A DNA stretch of 64,000 bases from NCBI GenBank assembly GCA_026392155.1, contig JAPLCP010000173.1:1-64000 (forward strand), given 5' to 3'. Below the pieces are notes generated by a model that saw only the letters and a program-made list of their open reading frames with translations, was not told the DNA's origin and did not search any database. Numbering within the stretch: position 1 is the first letter of the stretch; each line of letters opens with the position of its first letter. Below, in pieces: positions 27,419-36,869 of the stretch. This DNA comes from Armatimonadota bacterium (GTDB taxonomy: Bacteria; Armatimonadota; Armatimonadia; Armatimonadales; Armatimonadaceae). The translations under genes and the position numbers were made by a program.

Positions 27419-28707
27419 ATAAACCATTTGTTTCTGAGGTTGATAAGAAAAACCGTGTTGCGGTTTTTGTCGATTTTGAGAATATTAAGCGATCGGTAGA
27501 CGATTTTTTTGAGAATGATCGTGTTGAGCTGAAGCTAGTCCTAGATGAGATTGCGCGGATGACACACGGGCGTATTGTTCTCAAGCGTGCCTATGCGGAC
27601 TGGAGTGTTTTTCACGACTATCGCTCTGATTTATTGGATAATGCGGTTGAGCCCGTCCAAACATTTCCCCTGACTCAAAAAGGAAAAAATGGCTCCGATA
27701 TTCGGATGGCAGTGGATGTGGTGGAGTTTGTCCTTCGGCAGCCCGAGGTCACGCATGTGGTCGTGATCTCGGGTGACGCGGGCTTTACGCCGCTGGTGGT
27801 AAAACTGCGCGAGCTAGGCCTCCAAGTGCTGGGAGTTGGGGTGCGGGCCAGCACGTCTAACTATCTGATCAAGGCATGCGACCGGTTTATCTTCTACGAT
27901 GATCTGCGCGACATTCCAAGCACGGGTGCAAGCTCTGATCCCTCGGGACTACTGATGCGTGCCTTGACGGCGATGGGAAATCGCTCCGTGCCCGGCTCGG
28001 CGCTGAAGATCCAGATGCGTCGCCTTGATCCGCTCTTTGATGAGAGCCGTCTTGGCTTTAACTCGTTTCTGGAGTTCCTCCGAGCGAACCTGGAGCTCGT
28101 CGATGTCCACAAGCCGCCCGTTGGGGATGTGACTGTCGCGCCGCATGGCTCGCTCTCGCTTGAGGAAAAAGTGGCCTACACGCCGCCGTCCGCCTCAGAC
28201 AAGATGCGCTTCTGGCTACGCGAGAATAACTTCCGCTACGTGGCCTGTGACGAGCGCCATCAGATTATCACGGCTCTCTACACCATCTTCCAGAATGCGG
28301 AAGTTGAGGGCAGGATCTCTCTCAAAGAGGCCAAAGACCGGCTCCATGCCTGGTTTGAGGAGCACCATCCGACCGTCTCCTGGGACTCGGTAAACTCGAC
28401 GGTCTATCACTTGTTCTACACCTGGTGCTTTGACTTTGACCGGAGTGAGGAAGCGGAGAGCAAGCAGCTCTGGGATCGCCTGACGACGCTTCAGACCGAT
28501 GTGCTGAGCGCCGATGACCTGATCGAAAAGACCGAGCAGGGGATCGCCCGCAAGCTCTGGGAGCGGGAGCGGGAAGAGATTGATGCGGACGCGCTCAATG
28601 CTTGGCTCTACGATGGTAACCCAGAGGCACTGGAAAGTGTCAAGGAGCTAATTGAGATCGTCTCCGCACCCGACTACACCACGGTGGGACGCGTCGGGGG
28701 CGGCTAA
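27415..28707 (+). CDS. NYN-domain (LabA/DUF88-like) predicted ribonuclease with OST-HTH/LOTUS-like domain
   Basis: VAVFVDFENIKRSV...KNGSDIRMAVDVVEFVLRQPEVTHVVVISGDAGFTPLVVKLRELG; then SGLLMRALTAMGNRSVPGSALKIQMRRLDPLFDESRLGFNSFLEFL. Confidence 0.85.
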   Translation: MNKPFVSEVDKKNRVAVFVDFENIKRSVDDFFENDRVELKLVLDEIARMTHGRIVLKRAYADWSVFHDYRSDLLDNAVEPVQTFPLTQKGKNGSDIRMAVDVVEFVLRQPEVTHVVVISGDAGFTPLVVKLRELGLQVLGVGVRASTSNYLIKACDRFIFYDDLRDIPSTGASSDPSGLLMRALTAMGNRSVPGSALKIQMRRLDPLFDESRLGFNSFLEFLRANLELVDVHKPPVGDVTVAPHGSLSLEEKVAYTPPSASDKMRFWLRENNFRYVACDERHQIITALYTIFQNAEVEGRISLKEAKDRLHAWFEEHHPTVSWDSVNSTVYHLFYTWCFDFDRSEEAESKQLWDRLTTLQTDVLSADDLIEKTEQGIARKLWEREREEIDADALNAWLYDGNPEALESVKELIEIVSAPDYTTVGRVGGG

Positions 28708-28728
28708 GCTAAGGAGTCGAGTCGCCGT

Positions 28729-29625
28729 ATGAGCATCGCCAACCAGGCCTGGAGCTTCTGGAGAACCGTTAGTGAAGTCTCTCCTCGCGTCATCCGCGAG
28801 GAGATGACCCGCGACTACCGGCTGGCCCTCGTCGGCGATGAGGCGGATCGGGCTGCTTTTCGCCAGCTCTTACTGCCCGAGAGTGCCAGTCGTGTGGAGC
28901 GAGAAGACGGCGGGACTCGTCTCTTAGAGCTGCCCCGTGCCCCCGATGAAGGCACCTCGGCGGGCTGTGCGGCGACGTTCTATCTTGGAGCTACTGGTGA
29001 GCCCGTCGGGGTTCGTGGCCCCAATGGGCTGCCTTTTGTGGGCACACAGCAGCAAGCCCTGGAGTGGGTGGCACAGATGAAGCCCGATCTCTGTATCGCC
29101 TTTGCCCGGTATCTGCCGGGAATCCGTCCTATGGCCTGCAAGCGGCTGATGCTCCGGGCCAGTGAGACCAATGCGCGCTTTGCCTTTCTCTCGGCACTGC
29201 CAGGAATCTTGCCCGTAACCTTGCCTTTCTTGCCAGCATCGTCGGCGATGGATGTCTTGGTGCTGACCAAGAACCAGGCGATGCTGGTGATGCGTCTTGC
29301 TGCGGCACATGGCCATCCGCCGGGCTATACCAAGCAAGTTCGCGAGGTACTCGGAACGGTCGCAGGGGCGATGGGCTGGCGCTTGCTGGCCCGTGAGATT
29401 GTCGGGATGATTCCCGCCGGAATAGGGGTAGTCGCTAAGACGGCTATCGCCTACTCCGGCACGATCACGGTGGGAAAGGCTGCTCTTTTTTACTACCAGA
29501 AAGGCCGCCAGATGACCGCCGACGAGATCCGCCAGGTGCATAAAGAGAGCGAGGCGGCGGCGCAGTCACGGGCGGAGCAGCTTGTCAAGAGCCCTCCGAG
29601 CCCTGAGGAGCTGACGGAACTCTAG
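28729..29625 (+). CDS. Hypothetical protein, possibly membrane-associated (DUF697-like C-terminus)
   Basis: 298 aa ORF in the same direction; AIAYSGTITVGKAALFYYQKGRQMTADEI C-terminal region; family assignment tentative. Confidence 0.55.
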   Translation: MSIANQAWSFWRTVSEVSPRVIREEMTRDYRLALVGDEADRAAFRQLLLPESASRVEREDGGTRLLELPRAPDEGTSAGCAATFYLGATGEPVGVRGPNGLPFVGTQQQALEWVAQMKPDLCIAFARYLPGIRPMACKRLMLRASETNARFAFLSALPGILPVTLPFLPASSAMDVLVLTKNQAMLVMRLAAAHGHPPGYTKQVREVLGTVAGAMGWRLLAREIVGMIPAGIGVVAKTAIAYSGTITVGKAALFYYQKGRQMTADEIRQVHKESEAAAQSRAEQLVKSPPSPEELTEL

Positions 29626-29670
29626 TCGGGCACGCTTTCTGCCAACGCTTTCGGAGATACTGCTAGGGCG

Positions 29671-30954
29671 CTAGCTGCCGAACTCCACCAGAAAGCGCGG
29701 GCAGATCTGCTGGGTATCGTAGACGATCATCTCGTTGTTGGCGACGGTGCACTTGCCGGCCTCTGCAAACGTCGAGTCGTAGCCATCTTTGCGTGGGTCA
29801 AGTGCGGAGTTTGCTCTCTGAGGGCGGAACACTTTGCCCATGGCGACATCGCAGAGGAACATGAAGCAGTGATTGTCGCTCTTACCGCGCCAGTAGCCAT
29901 AGGCATAGTTCAGCGACTTGGTGCTCTGGTCCGAGAAGTAGATACCGTTTCCAAAGGCACGTCCACAGCAGTGTGATGCTGAGGCGGGAGCGATGACAAA
30001 GCCGCTACGCAGGATCGAGAGCAGGTTGCTGGCTTGCGTCCCATGCCAGAGCTCCTGCACGTTGCCGATTTTCTTGCTGTGCGCCTCAAACTTCTGGCTC
30101 ATGGCGGCGATCTCGATCTTAAAGACTCGCTTTACGTCTAGGTGAGCGCAGGCATGCATCGCTTTTTGGGTGCTTTGGTACTTGCACCGGATGCGCTCGA
30201 TCTCGTCTTGATCTGTGACCAGCTCCAGCCGCGCTTCAAAGAGCTTGGGAGCGGGGGCGGCCTCTTTTGTGCTGTCTTCGTCGGCCTTGAGGATGAGCGC
30301 CAGGCTGGCTTCCAGTGCATCGAGAATCCCGTTTTGCTTCTGGACAGCCTCGGTGTCGGGGAAGAGCACTTTGGGGTCGGGCTTGGCGCGTCCGATGTTC
30401 TGTGGGATGAGCATCAAGTAGTCGTTGAGGGTTGGGATGAAACATGCGTGGCTCCAGTCGCTCGCCGCCACAAACTGCCCGATGGTGCTGAGAAGCGCCC
30501 GTGCTTCGGTGAGGGCATCCTGGGTGACCACTCCGAGGGGCGTGGAGAACGTCCCCTGACTCTCGTCGTAGGTCATCGTGGTCGCTTCGAGAATCCGGTG
30601 GACATTGACCCGCGCCAGATACTGCACCAGCGCTTGCGTCTCCGGGGAGCTGGTGACGATCTGCTCGGCAGCGACTTTTGCCAGCGTCTCTCCCTGAAGG
30701 TTACTATTGCCCGCCGTATTGGCCAGCGTCTTTTGGGGCCGGTAGCCCTTGCCTTCTTTCTCGCGGCACTTGGCGTCTAGCTGGTACTCGCTATAGCTGG
30801 GAAAGACCTTGCGCTGCCCGTCTTCCCCGACCCGTCCCCAGTGCGTCTCACAGGAACCGTCGGAGAGGAGTTTGATGTTCCAGAACTTGTTGTTGTTGCC
30901 TTCAATATTGGTCAGTACATACCGTGCTTCTTTGACCACGCTTATCGTTGCCAT
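29671..30954 (-). CDS. Poly(ADP-ribose) polymerase homologue: WGR domain, PARP regulatory domain, ART catalytic domain
   Basis: WGR: NNKFWNIKLLSDGSCETHWGRVGEDGQRKVF; PRD: MTYDESQGTFSTPLGVVTQDALTEARALLSTIGQ and LIPQNIGRAKPDPKVLFPDTEAVQKQNGILDALEASLAL; catalytic: LWHGTQASNLLSILRSGFVIAP, FGNGIYFSDQSTKSLNYA, NNEMIVYDTQQICPRFLVEF. Confidence 0.93.
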   Translation of the reverse strand: MATISVVKEARYVLTNIEGNNNKFWNIKLLSDGSCETHWGRVGEDGQRKVFPSYSEYQLDAKCREKEGKGYRPQKTLANTAGNSNLQGETLAKVAAEQIVTSSPETQALVQYLARVNVHRILEATTMTYDESQGTFSTPLGVVTQDALTEARALLSTIGQFVAASDWSHACFIPTLNDYLMLIPQNIGRAKPDPKVLFPDTEAVQKQNGILDALEASLALILKADEDSTKEAAPAPKLFEARLELVTDQDEIERIRCKYQSTQKAMHACAHLDVKRVFKIEIAAMSQKFEAHSKKIGNVQELWHGTQASNLLSILRSGFVIAPASASHCCGRAFGNGIYFSDQSTKSLNYAYGYWRGKSDNHCFMFLCDVAMGKVFRPQRANSALDPRKDGYDSTFAEAGKCTVANNEMIVYDTQQICPRFLVEFGS

Positions 30955-31185
30955 GTCTCACTTCACCTTGCCTTTAATCTCTCGCCCCGTGGTGTGCGGC
31001 TTCACCAGAAGACTCCAGAAGTCAGTGCTTAGGCGGAAACTATTGGAGGTATTGTGAGGCGATCTCTTCTTGGCGAAAGGGGAAGCCACTCTTCACCGAA
31101 TCAAGGCCTAGGCTCCCGGTGCCAACGGAGATCCACAGCGACGACCCAATCTCTCCGCGACGCTCCCCTTGCTTGCGTATTTTGG

Positions 31186-32094
31186 TTAGCTCCCTTGAGC
31201 TAGGAGAAACGCTTCGACGGTTTCTCGGTGGGGGAGTCCCGCACGGTTGCCGTAGCGCTGGATGCGAAGCGCGACGGTGGCTTGGGCGAAGTTGGCAGCT
31301 TGGATGGCGGGCATTCCGGTGGCGTGTGCCCAGGCAAATGCGCCGTGGAAGACATCGCCCGCGCCGCAGGTGTCTACGACGTTGGAGATCGGGAAGGCAG
31401 GGAGAAAAACCGGCTCGGGCTGCTCTTGCGTGGCGATCATGACCCCTTTCTCGGCAAGGGTGACACCGGCGACCTTGACGCCCGCCGCCAAAAATCCGCG
31501 CACTTGCTCAGCGGGGTTGTCGGCGTGCTGAGGGAACGCGCCTGCGCCGCCGCCTTTGCTGGCAAGCACCACATCACAGAGTGGGAAAAGCTGCTCGCGG
31601 CCCTCGCGCATCGTGCCCAGATCAAAGGAGACATGGCCGCCTGCCGCTTTCACGGTTTGTGCGGCATGCAGAGCGCCGTCTAGGTCACGGCCATCTATAT
31701 GGAGGAGGCTGGCCTGGCGCAGAAGCTCGTCGTGAGCGGGGGTGAAGGTCATGTGGGGAAGCTCCTCGGCATAGTTTGCCAGTGTCCGGGAGCCATCACG
31801 CTCATCCAGGAGCACCAGAGAGCGGCTAGTGGTCACGCCCTCCACACGCTGAAAGTCCGAGGAGACGCCTTGCTCATCAAGACGGTGTGCCAGATCATCG
31901 GCATCACGATCGTCCCCGACCACTCCCAGATAGACACACGAGAGCCCCCCTAGCTTTGCCACCGCCGTCAGCGCCACAGGAACCGGTCCGCCCACTTGCT
32001 CGAAGTAGCGACTCGCACGCACCTTAGTGTCGCGCTCCCAAGCAGGCACCACCGCGACAAAGTCTTTATTGATCAGTCCAAAACCAACTACCAT
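31186..32094 (-). CDS. PfkB-family carbohydrate kinase
   Basis: VVGFGLINKDFVAVVPAWERD; VVDTCGAGDVFHGAFAWA (PfkB signature 2). Confidence 0.87.
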   Translation of the reverse strand: MVVGFGLINKDFVAVVPAWERDTKVRASRYFEQVGGPVPVALTAVAKLGGLSCVYLGVVGDDRDADDLAHRLDEQGVSSDFQRVEGVTTSRSLVLLDERDGSRTLANYAEELPHMTFTPAHDELLRQASLLHIDGRDLDGALHAAQTVKAAGGHVSFDLGTMREGREQLFPLCDVVLASKGGGAGAFPQHADNPAEQVRGFLAAGVKVAGVTLAEKGVMIATQEQPEPVFLPAFPISNVVDTCGAGDVFHGAFAWAHATGMPAIQAANFAQATVALRIQRYGNRAGLPHRETVEAFLLAQGS

Positions 32095-32098
32095 ATCA

Positions 32099-33844
32099 CT
32101 ATTGTACCGAAGGGCGCAGGTCGAGCAGGGTCAGCTCCACACTGACTTTTCCGTTCCACTCATTGAGCTTGGGGCTATAGACAATGTCTACGCGCTCGCC
32201 GGGCTGCACACGCTCGGTCCAGTCGCCGGACTTGAAGCGCACGGCTTTGGTGGGCCACTGCCGTCCCGGAAGCTTGATCTGGAAGATCGCGGTGTTGTTG
32301 TCCTTGCCCACGCGCCGCGTCTCAGTGATAATGCCGCCGCAGGTGAGAAAGACGGGCTCTGGGTTATCACGGCCAAAGGGGGCAAGCGCCTGGAACGACT
32401 CTACCAGGCCCTGGTTTAGCAGGCGCGTATCGGGAAGCTCGGCATCTATCTCCAGAGTAATCGGCTCGGGCTCATCGCTGATCAGCCCCTCCGCGACCTC
32501 GTGAAGGCGCTGACGGAACGCATCCAGGTTTGCCGCTGCAACATTCACCCCCGCGCTGGCTGAGTGCCCCCCGTAGCGCCCGAGCAGATCTGCACAGCCG
32601 TGGAGCGCGTCCAGCAGGCTGAAGTTTCCGTAGGTGCGCCCGGAGCCGCCGTAGCTATCGGTTTTTTCGTCGTAGCTGAGAATCAGGGTGGGGCGGCGAA
32701 GCAGCTCAGCGATCCGCCCTGCGACAATTCCGACCAGGCCTTTGCCCCAGCGTGCCCGCGCCAGCACCAGCACCCGCCGGTCTTCGTGTGTCAGCGCCTC
32801 TGCGAGCGCTTCTTGCACCACCCGATCCGTCTCGGTGCGCCTGAGATCGTTGAGGGACTCGATCTGTGCGACAAGCTGCTCGGCTTCATCGGCATCTTTG
32901 GTGATCAGCAGCCGGTAGGCAAGATCGGCATCTTCCATGCGCCCAGCAGCATTGAGGCGTGGCCCGAGCTGAAAACCGATGCTCTCCGCCGTGAGGGGCT
33001 TGCCCTCCAGCCCGGCGCGTGCCAGAAGCAGCTTGATCCCGGTTTTCTTGCCCTGCGCCAAGGCTAAGAGCCCGTGCAGCACCAGAATTCGGTTCTCGCC
33101 TGCGAGCGTGCTGGCATCCGCGACCGTGCCCAGTGCGACCAAGTCCACAAAGTTGTGGCGGAAGGCTTGCAGGTGCTCGGGCTTGAGCCGCGCCGTGAGC
33201 GCGTCCAGCACTTTGAAAGCCACGCCTGCGCCACACAGATCCCGAAAGGCAAGCTCACCTGCATCTTCGCGGTAGGGATTGACAATGGCCACGGCATCCG
33301 GGAGAGTCGGGCCGGGCCGGTGGTGGTCGGTGACAATGACATCTATCCCCAGTGCGTTGGCATGGGCGACGGCCTCTAGAGCATTGACCCCACAGTCCGC
33401 CGTCATGATCAGGCCAGCCCCCAGCTCTTTGGCTTTATTGGCTCCGTAGACCTGGAAGTCATAGCCATCGGTGCGGCGGGGAACAAAGCCGACCACATTG
33501 GCTCCCAGACCGGTGAGGGCACGCAGGCAAAGCGCCGCACTGGTCACCCCGTCGGCGTCGTAGTCGCCATGCACAAAGATCTTCTCGCCCGTCTCAATCG
33601 CCCGCGCTAGCCGCGTAACGGCTTTGTCCACATCGGGCAGAACGTAGGGGTCGTGCAGGTCACTGAGATGCGGCGTGAGATACCGCTCGGCCTGCACCGT
33701 CTCCGTAATGCCCCGGTTGATCAGTAGGCGTGCGACCAGCGGCTCAACCTGAAGCGCCGCCGCGAGCGCCTGAACCTGCGCCTCATCAGGCACGGCAAGC
33801 CGCCAGTGGGCTTCAAGTAACGTTGGGGATGTCATAAAAAGCAA
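32099..33844 (-). CDS. recJ: Single-stranded-DNA-specific exonuclease RecJ
   Basis: FVHGDYDADGVTSAALCLRAL; DCGVNALE; VTDHHRPGPTLPDAVAIVNP; GGHSASAGV. Confidence 0.94.
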   Translation of the reverse strand: MLFMTSPTLLEAHWRLAVPDEAQVQALAAALQVEPLVARLLINRGITETVQAERYLTPHLSDLHDPYVLPDVDKAVTRLARAIETGEKIFVHGDYDADGVTSAALCLRALTGLGANVVGFVPRRTDGYDFQVYGANKAKELGAGLIMTADCGVNALEAVAHANALGIDVIVTDHHRPGPTLPDAVAIVNPYREDAGELAFRDLCGAGVAFKVLDALTARLKPEHLQAFRHNFVDLVALGTVADASTLAGENRILVLHGLLALAQGKKTGIKLLLARAGLEGKPLTAESIGFQLGPRLNAAGRMEDADLAYRLLITKDADEAEQLVAQIESLNDLRRTETDRVVQEALAEALTHEDRRVLVLARARWGKGLVGIVAGRIAELLRRPTLILSYDEKTDSYGGSGRTYGNFSLLDALHGCADLLGRYGGHSASAGVNVAAANLDAFRQRLHEVAEGLISDEPEPITLEIDAELPDTRLLNQGLVESFQALAPFGRDNPEPVFLTCGGIITETRRVGKDNNTAIFQIKLPGRQWPTKAVRFKSGDWTERVQPGERVDIVYSPKLNEWNGKVSVELTLLDLRPSVQ

Positions 33845-33845
33845 A

Positions 33846-33882
33846 CTCCCGCCCTCCGAGCAAAGCCGGAAGGCGGGAGGGA
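33846..33882 (-). terminator. Terminator downstream of secDF
   Basis: Minus strand CTCCCGCCTTCC GGCTTTGCTC GGAGGGCGGGAG TTTGCTTTTT. Confidence 0.7.
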
Positions 33883-33883
33883 T

Positions 33884-36496
33884 TTATTTCTTACGCTTGG
33901 GGCCCTGTGCCCAGGCACCCGGTCGAGCAGGTGCATCGCTATCACCCGTGTCGGGCGTGGATGAGGGGAGTTCTTTACTGTCTCTGCTATCTTTGACCTC
34001 GGCTAGGCCCTGGCCCTTTTTCCCAAACTTGCGCTGCCAGTCAAAGACCAGCGGCGCGGCGTTGAAGATCGAGGAGTAGGTTCCCGAGAGGATCCCCACC
34101 AGAAGCGCGGCGTTCAGAGGTCGGATTACCGAGCCACCGAAGATGAGGAGCGCTAGCAGAGTGAGAACCACCGTACCACTGGTGAAGAGTGAGCGCGCAA
34201 AAGTCTCGTTGATCGAGTCGTCAATGAGATTTCCTAGATCGGCTTTCTCCCCTTTATGCTGGAGGTTCTCACGGATACGGTCGAAGATGATGATCGTGTC
34301 GTGAACGGAGAAACCAACCACGGTCAGTGCCGCCGTTAAGAACAGTGAGTCAATCTTCCAGTTGAGCAGCCAGCCTAAGAAACAGAAGACCCCAATGAGC
34401 ACAGCGACATCGTGGAGCATGGCGATAATGGCCGCTACCCCAAACTTGATGCCGTTCTTGAAGCCGCCAATCGCGAATCGAAATGCGAGATAGACCACGA
34501 TAAAGAGCGATGAGAGAACGATGGACGAGAGGGCGTTCTTGGTCAGCTCCTGGGAGATCGAGGCCCCGATCCGCTCAAAACCGCCCTTGGTGACACCGGG
34601 GAACTTGGCCTTGAGCTTCTCCACAAGGCTCTCGGCCTCACGGACGTTCATCTCTTGCTTGCCCGCTTCGGTCGGGACACGGAGCAGAACCGTGTTGTCA
34701 CCGGCGATCTGCGCGGCAGCCTCTTTAAAGCCTGCCTCTGCCGCCGCGCTCTCGACTTCGGCGCGGGTGACGGTTTTATCGAACTTGAGGGTGAGCTCGG
34801 AGCCGCCCGTGAACTCGATTCCCTGCTTGAAGCCGCCCATCACCGCAAAGGCGATCCCAGGGACGATAATCGCCAGCGAGAGGAAGTACCAGCGGAAGCG
34901 GGTCGCGACGATCTTAAAGTGCGGTCGCCAGAGGTTATTGACCCCCCATGCCTCCATGTTTACGGTCTTGTTGTCCCCAACCAGCAGCAGTAAGAACGAG
35001 CGGGTGACCGTGATGGCCGTGAACATCGAGAGCGCGACACCGATCATGAGTGTCAGGGCGAAGCCACGGACGCTCCCATTGCCAAGCTGGTAGAGCAGCA
35101 AGCTGGTCACTGCCGTACACATGTTGGAGTCAAAGATCGCGGAAAACGCACGCTGGAAGCCCGTCGTGATCGCGATCTTGAGGTTCTTGCCTGCCTTCAG
35201 CTCCTCTTTGGTGCGCTCGAAAATCAGAATATTGGCATCCACCGCCATACCGACCGAGAGGATAAAGCCCGCGATTCCGGGGAGGGTGAACGTGACCGGG
35301 ATGAGCACAAAGATCGCGTAGGTGAAGAGGGTGTAGAGCAAGAGCGCTCCGACCGCGACCACGCCGGGCAGGCGATAGACCCCGATCATAAACACCCCAA
35401 CCAGCACGAGGGCGACCACACCGGCCAGCAGGCCGCTCTTGACCGCATCTTTGCCCAGGGTGGCTTCTAGGCTCTGCTGCTGGACGATATTAAGCGTCAC
35501 GGGGAGCGCACCGCCATTGAGATAGTCAGAGAGCTGCTTGGCGTCTTTCAATGTCGCAAAGGGCTGGATCATCGCCTTGCCATCGGTGATGGGGTCGTTG
35601 ATCTTGGGAGCCATCAGGATGCGGCCATCGAGGTAGATCATCAAGATCTCATCGGTGTGAGCCTTGGTGAAGGTCGCGAACTTCTCTTTTCCCTTAGGAT
35701 TGAACTCCAGCTCGACAATGGCGTTGGTTCCATTGCCAAAGTTAGCACGGGCGCGGCCTGGGACAAGGTCTGAGCCATCGAGCTCCATGCGAGAAGCGGT
35801 CAGGAAGACATTGAACTGGGTGAGCTCATCGGAGAGGGCAGTGAGGGTCTTCAGGTCGCTGTCCTGCACCTTGACCGTCTCTAGGCCCGCGAACGAGCCG
35901 AGTGTATTGAGCGGCGCAGGCAGCGGCACGGGCTTGGCACCGGCACGCTCACCGGCATCCACGATGTCACGAAGTGCCTGGAGGATATGAAACGGGTCGC
36001 GGAAGGTCTTGTCGGTGGTCTTGTCCGTGATCTCGTAGCTCTCGCGGCTGCCATCGCCGGAGCGCTGAAAATCGTAGCGCCCGAGCTTGTTCTTCTCCGC
36101 CGTGTACCAGTCGGAGCTGTAGTAGAACTGAAGCTGGGCGGTCTTTTGGAGCTGATCCAGAATGTCTTTCTCGTTCTTGACGGCGGGAATCTCAACCACG
36201 AACTGCTTCTCGCCCTTGGGAGTGATCACGGGCTCGGCGACTCCATTGGAGTTGACACGGTTGTCGAGAGTCCGCAGCACCGAGGCGCGGGTTTCTTCAT
36301 CCCACTTCTGGCCCTTGGGCAGCGTGTCAAGATTTGCCTCCAGCACCACGCGGGCACCGCCCTGGATGTCGAGCCCCAGCCTTGGGGACACTTTCTTTCC
36401 AAAGGCGCTATTGGGAGCCACAAGCGGCGCAAGGGTCACAGCGGCAGCCAGCAGGGCGAGGACGATAACAAGAAGAGCTAATTGTCTGGGTTTCAA
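33884..36496 (-). CDS. secDF: Fused protein translocase subunit SecDF
   Basis: 870 aa; SPRLGLDIQGGARVVLEA (SecD) and GGFKQGIEFTGGSELTL (SecF) in one ORF. Confidence 0.93.
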   Translation of the reverse strand: MKPRQLALLVIVLALLAAAVTLAPLVAPNSAFGKKVSPRLGLDIQGGARVVLEANLDTLPKGQKWDEETRASVLRTLDNRVNSNGVAEPVITPKGEKQFVVEIPAVKNEKDILDQLQKTAQLQFYYSSDWYTAEKNKLGRYDFQRSGDGSRESYEITDKTTDKTFRDPFHILQALRDIVDAGERAGAKPVPLPAPLNTLGSFAGLETVKVQDSDLKTLTALSDELTQFNVFLTASRMELDGSDLVPGRARANFGNGTNAIVELEFNPKGKEKFATFTKAHTDEILMIYLDGRILMAPKINDPITDGKAMIQPFATLKDAKQLSDYLNGGALPVTLNIVQQQSLEATLGKDAVKSGLLAGVVALVLVGVFMIGVYRLPGVVAVGALLLYTLFTYAIFVLIPVTFTLPGIAGFILSVGMAVDANILIFERTKEELKAGKNLKIAITTGFQRAFSAIFDSNMCTAVTSLLLYQLGNGSVRGFALTLMIGVALSMFTAITVTRSFLLLLVGDNKTVNMEAWGVNNLWRPHFKIVATRFRWYFLSLAIIVPGIAFAVMGGFKQGIEFTGGSELTLKFDKTVTRAEVESAAAEAGFKEAAAQIAGDNTVLLRVPTEAGKQEMNVREAESLVEKLKAKFPGVTKGGFERIGASISQELTKNALSSIVLSSLFIVVYLAFRFAIGGFKNGIKFGVAAIIAMLHDVAVLIGVFCFLGWLLNWKIDSLFLTAALTVVGFSVHDTIIIFDRIRENLQHKGEKADLGNLIDDSINETFARSLFTSGTVVLTLLALLIFGGSVIRPLNAALLVGILSGTYSSIFNAAPLVFDWQRKFGKKGQGLAEVKDSRDSKELPSSTPDTGDSDAPARPGAWAQGPKRKK

Positions 36497-36567
36497 AACA
36501 TTTACCTTGTGCCCAAATTGACAGGCACCAAAGGCGCATTATACCAGATGATGCAAATAATGCGGGC

Positions 36568-36596
36568 TTGACAGTAGGATTGGACGGGGATACATT
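36568..36596 (+). promoter_or_regulatory. Sigma70-type promoter of mazEF
   Basis: TTGACA, 17-nt spacer, TACATT; ATG at 36606. Confidence 0.65.
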
Positions 36597-36605
36597 GTAA
36601 TTACT

Positions 36606-36869
36606 ATGGTGAAAACACGTCTCGTTAAGATTGGCAACTCTCAAGGTATCCGGATTCCCAAGCTCTTGCTGGAGCAAACTAAGCTCACGGATGATGTGGA
36701 GCTGACGGTGGAAGCGGGGCAGCTCATCGTGCGCGCCGCCCATCCTGTCCGCCACGGCTGGGACGCTCAGTTTCAGGCAATGGCAGAGGCAGGGGACGAC
36801 GCTCTTCTCGACGGTGAGGCACTAGGACACACTCCCACAAACTGGGAGGCCGACGAATGGAGCTGGTAG
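36606..36869 (+). CDS. mazE: MazE/AbrB-type antitoxin
   Basis: MVKTRLVKIGNSQGIRIPKLLLEQTKLTDDVELTVEAGQLIVRAAHPVRHGW. Confidence 0.9.
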   Translation: MVKTRLVKIGNSQGIRIPKLLLEQTKLTDDVELTVEAGQLIVRAAHPVRHGWDAQFQAMAEAGDDALLDGEALGHTPTNWEADEWSW

